Source: Cinclus cinclus (taxonomy: Eukaryota; Chordata; Aves; Passeriformes; Cinclidae). Taken from it: 64,000 nucleotides of DNA. The notes below the pieces were generated by a model. It did not search any database, was not told the DNA's origin, and saw nothing but the letters and a program-made list of their open reading frames with translations. Both the position numbers and the translations under genes were made by a program. Positions 55,642 to 64,000 of the stretch are shown here, in pieces. Every line of letters starts with the position of its first letter. The first letter of the stretch is position 1. The stretch is from the NCBI RefSeq assembly GCF_963662255.1, contig NC_085059.1, positions 3,086,501 to 3,150,500 of the forward strand, read 5' to 3'.

Positions 55642-56100
55642 ATGTTCCTGCTGCCAGTACTCGCTTGTCCCCCGCTCTTCGTTCTCTGCCTTGGTGCTGA
55701 GCTGCTCCTGCTGCCGGGACTTTTCCTGCACTTCTACTGCACCATCAACACCAACAGCATGAGCGCTCCTGTCCCAGTGGAGGTACAGTGCCATCCCAGG
55801 GAGGGGGGCAGCCCTGAGTGCCAGGGCAGGCTGCAGCCCTGTGGGGATGGATGCTGGGGACAGGGACCCCAAGTGACATTGTGCTGCCTCATGCAGACTG
55901 CCAGAGACACCGTTGAGGATATGGAGGTGGATGAGCAGGATGACACCGAGCCCATGGAAGTGGACGAATATGATGAGACTGAGCCCATGGAAGTGGATGA
56001 GCAGGATGACACCGAGCCCATGGAAGTAGATGAATATGATGAGACTGAGCCCATGGACGTCGATGAGAAGGACAAAGAAGAGCCCGTGATCCTGGCATGA
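55642..56100 (+). CDS. Repeated ORF copy 9 (U9)
   Basis: 152 codons, two acidic pairs, Cys-Thr at residues 33-34, RDTVED subfamily. Candidate intron 55783-55896. AATAAA at 56513. Its unit is nearly identical to U10 upstream, yet the two ORFs differ by one 66-bp repeat, so repeat number changes faster than point substitution. Confidence 0.5.
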   Translation: MFLLPVLACPPLFVLCLGAELLLLPGLFLHFYCTINTNSMSAPVPVEVQCHPREGGSPECQGRLQPCGDGCWGQGPQVTLCCLMQTARDTVEDMEVDEQDDTEPMEVDEYDETEPMEVDEQDDTEPMEVDEYDETEPMDVDEKDKEEPVILA

Positions 56101-58079
56101 GGATGGAGCCCCAGGAGCAGGACAACCTGATGCTCCCCTGCCCTGCCCACAGGCAGTGCCCAGCCTGGGGCGGGGCTGGCTGGCTCTCCTCAGGGACATG
56201 GTGCTCAAGGAAGTCCTGCTCTGCTGCTTCCTTCCTTCCTTCCTTCCTTCCCTCCCAGACAGACAGGGATAATGGGCATCGATAGGGCCCCACTGTAAAT
56301 ATGTTCAGCATGTTCAAGGCTTTTTTTTATAGGAACAATTTGAAGATTGTTAGCCTAAAGGTCCCAGAATGTTAATCTATAGCTTCTAGATTTTTACAGT
56401 ATAAGTCCCAGATTGTTAACAGTATAGTCTTCCTTGTAAATATGTTCTAGAGACTGTTGTTGTTGTTGTTAGAAGTAAATATGTTCTTCAAATGTTTGGC
56501 TGAACTTTGTTCAATAAATACTATTTCTTATTAAAACCTCGCCTCTCTTTGCAATTCCTTTGGGCAACGTTTGCACAGTGCTGGTTTCCACTTGCTCATG
56601 GTTCCTGGGGCTGCAGGTCCCTGGGGGTGCTGGCACAGCCAGCCCTGGCTGGGAGTCCCTGTGCAGGGGGGTCCCACTGAGCCAGCACTGCTGTTCCTGG
56701 GGCACAGCAGTGTCCCCGAGGGCAAAGCTGTCACCAGCAGAGAGGGAGCTCTGACAGCAGCAGGCCCTGCAGCAACGCTACCAAAGCAAAGGAAACCTCC
56801 TGACACCCTTCCTGCTGCGGCCACAGGGACTCCTGGGCAGGAGCCAGCATCAGGCACAGGGATGCAACATCCACCTCCATGCTCTGAAGGTCTCGACAGC
56901 CTTGGCAAGTCTGGGACCTGCACCCGGGCTGCTGCAGGGGCTGATGTTTAAGGCTTGCAGCCTCCAAAGCCTCTGGGCTTTGCTTCCCCCGCTGCCTTCC
57001 ATTGCCCTGTGCCCAGGATCCTCACCCTGCCCGTGTTCCTGCTGCTGCCAGCAGCCCCCAGAGCCCCTCACTCCCTGAGCATCCCCATCACACGGAGCAC
57101 TGGCAAATCCCACACGCTTTGCAAAGCAAACTCCCCCACAGTAACCAAACCACTCTTTGGTCAGAGGGTGCCAAGGGGAAGCTCAGCACCAGCTGCCGTT
57201 TAAAGCATGCTTTCAAAAGTGGGTTCAGGCACTCTGGCAGTGCCTGCTGCGCAGCTGAGGCTGTGGGGACACAGCACTGGCTCAGGCCAGCCCTCAGCCC
57301 CTCACAGCTCATGCCAAGGGCCCAGCTCACAAAGCAGTTTCACACCACTTGCTGCAGCTATTTCAAAGGCCTAAATGTCATTCGCAGGAGCCATTTAGTT
57401 GCCAACTCAGTGTCCGTGTCCTGGCAGGAGAAGCCACCAAGGGGCCTCTGCATGTGCACTCAGGGCACTTCCACTGCCATCCCAAAGGGATCGCAAAGGA
57501 CAGGGCTCTTCTTTCAGCACTGCTGAGCTCCTCACGCAGCATTGAAGTCTCAGGAAGAGACAAGAATTGAGTGCACCAGGGAAGCTGGCCTCCAAGAAAA
57601 GGCATCAATCCCACGGCCCACCCAAGCCAACGGCCTGCATGTCTGTACCTTCTCCTCCTTCTCTCTTCTCTGCTGTCACTTTGCCCCTTCTCTCTGTCCG
57701 GGAGCTTGGCCTCTCAGACAAATAAAAGATGTGCATCCTCACGTAGGCACGGCATAGATGTCTTACAGAATTGTCCCTTCTTCCCCGACAGCTGCAAATC
57801 CTACAGCTGCCAGACCTCATCCCTTGCTCCTAGAAAGGGAGAGAAGACCTTCCATTCTAATCCATTGCCCAGCCCTAAGTCAACGACACAGTCAGTAGAA
57901 ATAGCTGTGAAATCCCCGGCAGGAACCTGCCAGAAGAGCTACAGCTGTGGAGGGGGAAGCAGCAAACTCCCACCCCCAACACTGCTTTGGACTCCTTACC
58001 AGCTAAAACAGATCCCACTCCTGTGACTTTTTCCATTTTTTGTTAACCACAACTACCATCAATTTAAATCCATTGAAAA

Positions 58080-58304
58080 CAAGATCACAGGAGGGGTTGC
58101 GTGGAAAGGAACCTTCAATCCCACCCAGTGCAAGCTTTGCCATGGCAGGGACACCTGCCACTGTCCCACGCTGCTCCAGCCTGGCCTTGGGCACTGCCAG
58201 GGATCCAGGGGCAGCCACAGCTGCTCTGGGCACCCTGTGCCAGCCCTGCCCATCCTGCCAGGGAACACTTGCTGACCCATATCCCATCTGAAGCCGCTCC
58301 CAGT
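58080..58304 (-). mobile_element. CR1 fragment, minus strand (U10)
   Basis: Same breakpoints; identical by eye to the U9 copy. Confidence 0.83.
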
Positions 58305-59895
58305 GCCAACAGGTGTCACTGCATGGCCTTGGGATGATGGATCAAGAGAAAGCCCCAAACTTTGAGCAGAGCTCCCAGTGCCTGTGCTGGGGACGTGCCA
58401 CCCACCTGCCCCTCAAGCACTCAGCTGCCTCGCAGCCAGATGGAGTGTCCAACGGGTAAAGTACTCCCAGAGGATCAAACCCTGGTCACTGCACCAATGA
58501 CAAGGTCTTTATTGGGAAAAGAAATGTCGAAGCACAGCGACATTTCTTTTCCAAGCAGGAGACGCTGATCCTGTGCCGGCAGCGCAGGGATGCCGTGATT
58601 GCTGGTCCTCATTTCATGCCTTTATCAGCTGCAGGGGCACCAGGACAGGCTGTGGTCTCCCAGGGCAGCTCTGAGTGACACTGCTGTCCCCACCAGCTGT
58701 CCCCAGCCCTGGGTGCTGCCACGTGCCCCAGCCTCTGCAGCCCAAAGCACCTGGAGATCCCCCCGAGCATCAGCGATCGGGGCCGCTGCAATCAGCCTGC
58801 TGACCCAAAACCTCAAGTGCTGCCACAAGAAAAGCAGCTGATTCATTGATACCTCGGAATTTCATGTCTCAATGCAAGGACAGGAAGCACCCCTATGCCA
58901 CCAAATCATTGCTAAGGGCTTGCAAGCCTCAACGCGGAGATTTCAGCGTTGGACACGCAGTCAGGGCAAGGGTAAATCCACACAGAAATGACTCAGAAAT
59001 TCCAAAACACACATCATGTTGGTCTTGACGCCTTTCTTGTTGGCTCAAGGGCTGTTTCCGTGGGCCACGCTTGCACAGAAAGAAAGGAAGTGCAGCTGCT
59101 GAGGAACATCTCCATGCCCTCAGCAGGTTTTGGTGCCTTTGCTGCAGGGCCGCTCCTGTCAGAGCCCCCTCTCTGCTGCTGACACCTTTGCTCTTGGGGA
59201 CACCAGCCCAGGAACACCAGCAGGGCCCAGGGTTGGGTCACGGGGACCCCCCTGTGCACAGGGACTCCCAGCCCCGTGGCTGTGCCAGCACCCCCAGAAA
59301 CACCAAGATCTGGCAGCACTTTGCTCCGCTGCTCTTTCCGCACACGGAACCATCTCCTTCCTTTGCCATCCCAGGAAAATTCAACCTCTACCTCAGCCAA
59401 AGATCATTTCCTACACATGCCTGATCAGAAATGTTCTTCTGCACTTCCTCCACCAAAACCACCCCCGCATGCCCACAAGACATTCCAGGGCCATCGGGAA
59501 ACCCTCCACAAACACTGCGCAGGCACCCAGGACCACGGGCTTTCCATCTCTGCCATTCAGGCTCCCTGCGCTGCTCCTGGTCATTTTCTCCTCCTCTCTC
59601 CATAACTTTGGGAACCACAGAGCTCCCAGGCTTTGCCAATTCCCAAGGCCACTGCCATCCTTGACTTCTTGGACACCCCCAGGGCTGTGGACAGACACCC
59701 CTGTGTTTTCCCGCAGAAGATGTTAAGAGCCAACAGGAAGCCACAAAGTTACGGAGGCTGCTAGATCACCTCCCCAAAAGAAAAAGCTGAAAAAGCTGTG
59801 GCTGCTGAGGAAGGGGAGGTGAAGCTTGTGTGGCAAGCTCAGAGCACATTCACAGTGAATGAAAGGTGGAAGAGGGAGGGTGACTCTTCCTCAGG

Positions 59896-60155
59896 AAGTC
59901 TACTGATGGGACAAGGGGGAATGGGATCAAACGGAAAGAGAGTTGGAAGAGATTTGATGCTGGAAAGAAGTTCTTTAATCTGAGGCTGCTTGTCCCTGAC
60001 ACAGGGAGCTGTGCACATGTGGGTGCCCCATCCCCAGCAACATCCAAGGCCACATTGGACAGGGTTGAAGTGCTGGGAGCTTGCTCAGGTTGGAACCAGA
60101 TGATTTTTAGGGTCTCTTCCAAGCCAAACCACTCAAGGATTGGATGGTTCTATGG
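59896..60155 (+). mobile_element. CR1 fragment, plus strand (U10)
   Basis: Same private change as U9 (gcatccatctcc). Confidence 0.86.
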
Positions 60156-60319
60156 CATCCATCTCCAAGAGAGGAGTGGCCCTGAAGCTTCTGTGACATC
60201 ACAGGGCCCAGAGTGCTCCAGGTGGAAGGTCCAGGGCCTGGAGACCAGCACAACAGACAGTTCACCTGCTGCCAGCACTCAGTTCTCCCCCACTCTTCTC
60301 TCTCTGCCACGGTGCCAAG

Positions 60320-60844
60320 ATGTTCCTGCTGCCAGTACTCGCTTGTCCCCCGCTCTTCGTTCTCTGCCTTGGTGCTGAGCTGCTCCTGCTGCCGGGACTT
60401 TTCCTGCACTTCTACTGGAGCATCAACACCAACAGCATGAGCGCTCCTGTCCCAGTGGAGGTACAGTGCCATCCCAGGGAGGGGGGCAGCCCTGAGTGCC
60501 GGGGCAGGCTGCAGCCCTGTGGGGATGGATGCTGGGGACAGGGACCCCAAGTGACATTGTGCTGCCTCATGCAGACTGCCAGAGACACCGTTGAGGATAT
60601 GGAGGTGGATGAGCAGGATGACACCGAGCCCATGGAAGTGGACGAATATGATGAGACTGAGCCCATGGAAGTGGATGAGCAGGATGACACCGAGCCCATG
60701 GAAGTGGACGAATATGATGAGACTGAGCCCATGGAAGTGGATGAGCAGGATGACACCGAGCCCATGGAAGTAGATGAATATGATGAGACTGAGCCCATGG
60801 ACGTCGATGAGAAGGACAAAGAAGAGCCCGTGATCCTGGCATGA
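60320..60844 (+). CDS. Repeated ORF copy 10 (U10)
   Basis: 174 codons, three acidic pairs, Trp-Ser at residues 33-34, RDTVED subfamily. One private change, ECRGRL for ECQGRL, in the Cys-rich segment. Candidate intron 60461-60574. AATAAA at 61257, 413 nt after the stop. Confidence 0.5.
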   Translation: MFLLPVLACPPLFVLCLGAELLLLPGLFLHFYWSINTNSMSAPVPVEVQCHPREGGSPECRGRLQPCGDGCWGQGPQVTLCCLMQTARDTVEDMEVDEQDDTEPMEVDEYDETEPMEVDEQDDTEPMEVDEYDETEPMEVDEQDDTEPMEVDEYDETEPMDVDEKDKEEPVILA

Positions 60845-61256
60845 GGATGGAGCCCCAGGAGCAGGACAACCTGATGCTCCCCTGCCCTGCCCACAGGCAG
60901 TGCCCAGCCTGGGGCGGGGCTGGCTGGCTCTCCTCAGGGACATGGTACTCAAGGAAGTCCTGCTCTGCTGCTTCCTTCCTTCCTTCCTTCCTTCCCTCCC
61001 AGACAGACAGGGATAATGGGCATCGATAGGGCCCCACTGTAAATATGTTCAGCATGTTCAAGGCTTTTTTTTATAGGAACAATTTGAAGATTGTTAGCCT
61101 AAAGGTCCCAGAATGTTAATCTATAGCTTCTAGATTTTTACAGTATAAGTCCCAGATTGTTAACAGTATAGTCTTCCTTGTAAATATGTTCTAGAGACTG
61201 TTGTTGTTGTTGTTAGAAGTAAATATGTTCTTCAAATGTTTGGCTGAACTTTGTTC

Positions 61257-64000
61257 AATAAATACTATTTCTTATTAAAACCTCGCCTCTCTTTGCAATT
61301 CCTTTGGGCAACGTTTGCACAGTGCTGGTTTCCACTTGCTCATGGTTCCTGGAGCTGCAGGTCCCTGGGGGTGCTGGCACAGCCAGCCCTGGCTGGGAGT
61401 CCCTGTGCAGGGGGGTCCCACTGAGCCAGCACTGCTGTTCCTGGGGCACAGCAGTGTCCCCGAGGGCAAAGCTGTCACCAGCAGAGAGGGAGCTCTGACA
61501 GCAGCAGGCCCTGCAGCAACGCCACCAAAGCAAAGGAAACCTCCTGACACCCTTCCTGCTGCGGCCACAGGGACTCCTGGGCAGGAGCCAGCATCAGGCA
61601 CAGGGATGCAACATCCACCTCCATGCTCTGAAGGTCTCGACAGCCTTGGCAAGTCTGGGACCTGCACCCGGGCTGCTGCAGGGGCTGATGTTTAAGGCTT
61701 GCAGCCTCCAAAGCCTCTGGGCTTTGCTTCCCCCGCTGCCTTCCATTGCCCTGTGCCCAGGATCCTCACCCTGCCCGTGTTCCTGCTGCTGCCAGCAGCC
61801 CCCAGAGCCCCTCACTCCCTGAGCATCCCCATCACAGGGAGCACTGGCAAATCCCACACGCTTTGCAAAGCAAACTCCCCCACAGTAACCAAACCACTCT
61901 TTGGTCAGAGGGTGCCAAGGGGAAGCTCAGCAGCAGCTGCCGTTTAAAGCGTGCTTTCAAAAGTGGGTTCAGGCACTCTGGCAGTGCCTGCTGCGCAGCT
62001 GAGGCTGTGGGGACACAGCACTGGCTCAGGCCAGCCCTCAGCCCCTCACAGCTCATGCCAAGGGCCCAGCTCACAAAGCAGTTTCACACCACTTGCTGCA
62101 GCTATTTCAAAGGCCTAAATGTCATTCGCAGGAGCCATTTAGTTGCCAACTCAGTGTCCGTGTCCTGGCAGGAGAAGCCACCAAGGGGCCTCTGCATGTG
62201 CACTCAGGGCACTTCCACTGCCATCCCAAAGGGATCGCAAAGGACAGGGCTCTTCTTTCAGCACTGCTGAGCTCCTCACGCAGCATTGAAGTCTCAGGAA
62301 GAGACAAGAATTGAGTGCACCAGGGAAGCTGGCCTCCAAGAAAAGGCATCAATCCCACGGCCCACCCAAGCCAACGGCCTGCATGTCTGTACCTTCTCCT
62401 CCTTCTCTCTTCTCTGCTGTCACTTTGCCCCTTCTCTCTGTCCGGGAGCTTGGCCTCTCAGACAAATAAAAGATGTGCATCCTCACGTAGGCACGGCATA
62501 GATGTCTTACACAACTGTCCCTTCTTCCCCGACAGCTGCAAATCCTACAGCTGCCAGACCTCATCCCTTGCTCCTAGAAAGGGAGAGAAGACTTTCCATT
62601 CTAATCCATTGCCCAGCCCTAAGTCAACGACACAGTCAGTAGAAATAGCTGTGAAATCCCCGGCAGGAACCTGCCAGAAGAGCTACAGCTGTGGAGGGGG
62701 AAGCAGCAAACTCCCACCCCCAACACTGCTTTGGACTCCTTACCAGCTAAAACAGATCCCACTCCTGTGACTTTTTCCATTTTTTGTTAACCACAACTAC
62801 CATCAATTTAAATCCATTGAAAACAAGATCACAGGAGGGGTTGCGTGGAAAGGAACCTTCAATCCCACCCAGTGCAAGCTTTGCCATGGCAGGGACACCT
62901 GCCACTGTCCCACGCTGCTCCAGCCTGGCCTTGGGCACTGCCAGGGATCCAGGGGCAGCCACAGCTGCTCTGGGCACCCTGTGCCAGCCCTGCCCATCCT
63001 GCCAGGGAACACTTCCTGACCCATATCCCATCTGAAGCCGCTCCCAGTGCCAACAGGTGTCACTGCATGGCCTTGGGATGATGGATCAAGAGAAAGCCCC
63101 AAGCTTTGAGCAGAGTTCCCAGTGCCTGTGCTGGGGACGTGCCACCCACCTGCCCCTCAAGCACTCAGCTGCCTCGCAGCCAGATGGAGTGTCCAACGGG
63201 TAAAGCACTCCCAGAGGATCAAACCCTGGTCACTGCACCAATGACAAGGTCTTTATTGGGAAAAGAAATGTCGAAGCACAGCGACATTTCTTTTCCAAGC
63301 AGGAGACGCTGATCCTGTGCCGGCAGCGCAGGGATGCTGTTATTGCTGGTCCTCATTTCATGCCTTTATCAGCTGCAGGGGCACCAGGACAGGCTGTGGT
63401 CTCCCAGGGCAGCTCTGAGTGACACTGCTGTCCCCACCAGCTGTCCCCAGCCCTGGGTGCTGCCACGTGCCCCAGCCTCTGCAGCCCAAAGCACCTGGAG
63501 ATCCCCCCGAGCATCAGCGATCGGGGCCGCTGCAATCAGCCTGCTGACCCAAAACCTCAAGTGCTGCCACAAGAAAAGCAGCTGATTCATTGATACCTCG
63601 GAATTTCATGTCTCAATGCAAGGACAGGAAGCACCCCTATGCCACCAAATCATTGCTAAGGGCTTGCAAGCCTCAACGCGGAGATTTCAGCGTTGGACAC
63701 GCAGTCAGGGCAAGGGTAAATCCACACAGAGATGACACAGAAATTCCAAAACACACATCATGTTGTTCTTGACGCCTTGCTTGTTGGCTCAAGGGCTGTT
63801 TCCGTGGGCCACGCTTGCACAGAAAGAAAGAAAGGAAGTGCAGCTGCTGAGGAACATCTCCATGCCCTCAGCAGGTTTTGGTGCCTTTGCTGCAGGGCCG
63901 CTCCTGTCAGAGCCCCCTCTCTGCTGCTGACACCGTTGCTCTTGGGGACACCAGCCCAGGAACACCAGCAGGGCCCAGGGTTGGCTCAGGGGGACCCCCC
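61257..64000 (+). repeat. Macrosatellite unit U11, partial
   Basis: The window ends inside arm 2 (from about 63870), before the ORF. Present are arm 1 at 61366-61546, minus CR1 at 62825-63049 and hairpin at 63259-63296. It carries a private aaagcgtgctttc (others aaagcatgctttc) near 61947 and the aaag insertion shared with U8. Confidence 0.93.
62825..63049 (-). mobile_element. CR1 fragment, minus strand (U11)
   Basis: Same breakpoints as elsewhere; the right end reads catctgaagccgctccc. Confidence 0.83.

Larger units (their letters stand above)
51835..56512 (+). repeat. Macrosatellite unit U9 (4678 bp)
   Basis: Complete unit: arm 1 at 51944-52124, minus CR1 at 53402-53626, hairpin at 53837-53874, arm 2 at 54443-54618, plus CR1 at 55218-55477, ORF copy 9. 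It shares private variants with U10 (catcacacggagc near 52410; gaagaccttcc near 53167), so the two are recent duplicates. Confidence 0.95.
56513..61256 (+). repeat. Macrosatellite unit U10 (4744 bp)
   Basis: Complete unit: arm 1 at 56622-56802, minus CR1 at 58080-58304, hairpin at 58515-58552, arm 2 at 59121-59296, plus CR1 at 59896-60155, ORF copy 10. The exon-like segment carries ttacggagg in place of ttactgagg. Confidence 0.95.

Noticed and set aside
1..64000. tRNA, rRNA or other structured RNA genes
   Set aside because: No cloverleaf with A and B boxes and no rRNA segment was noticed on either strand. A covariance-model scan was not possible here.

Overview
The window is eukaryotic nuclear DNA, almost certainly from a bird. 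Every repeat unit carries two truncated CR1 LINE 3' ends, the typical avian retroposon. Two endogenous retroviruses (ERVs) of avian class II type are embedded, one with an alpharetrovirus-like Env. A songbird is plausible, but species and chromosome cannot be read from the sequence.

The backbone is a head-to-tail macrosatellite with a unit of about 4.68-4.75 kb, longer where a CTTC microsatellite has expanded. I cut units at a recurring AATAAA poly(A) signal: 1-146 (end of a unit), U1 147-13100 (carries ERV1), U2 13101-17845, U3 17846-22589, U4 22590-27272, U5 27273-32165, U6 32166-37138, U7 37139-47085 (carries ERV2), U8 47086-51834, U9 51835-56512, U10 56513-61256, U11 61257-64000 (partial). 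The order inside a unit is: poly(A) signal, inverted-repeat arm 1, about 1.2 kb without a recognisable gene, minus-strand CR1, a 15-bp perfect hairpin, inverted-repeat arm 2, an exon-like segment after a good 3' splice site, plus-strand CR1, a 152-185 codon ORF, a CTTC tract, and the next AATAAA.

The ORF is open in all ten complete copies. It has a hydrophobic leader, a Cys-rich 38-residue segment that is exactly a GT...AG 114-nt in-frame intron candidate, and an acidic tail of 11-residue repeats (MEVDEQDDTEP / MEVDEYDETEP). I do not recognise the family. This multicopy gene-like unit is the main candidate for something undescribed.

ERV1 (1658-8816) has 361/362-bp LTRs, a 6-bp target duplication (atatcc), gag, dut, pro and pol, and no env. 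It is old and broken. ERV2 (37408-45616) has two 624-bp LTRs, a PBS close to the tRNA-Lys3 type, gag, dut-like, pro, pol and env. It too is broken by stops and frameshifts. Both use GGATTTT followed by TAA at the pro-pol junction. ERV2 has no target duplication and replaces about 2.94 kb of its unit. Units left of it (U1-U6) and right of it (U7 right part to U10) belong to two sequence subfamilies, so it marks a recombination junction. ERV1 is followed by a roughly 510-bp local duplication of unit sequence, another unequal-exchange scar.

All identities and difference counts are by eye; no alignment or database search was run.
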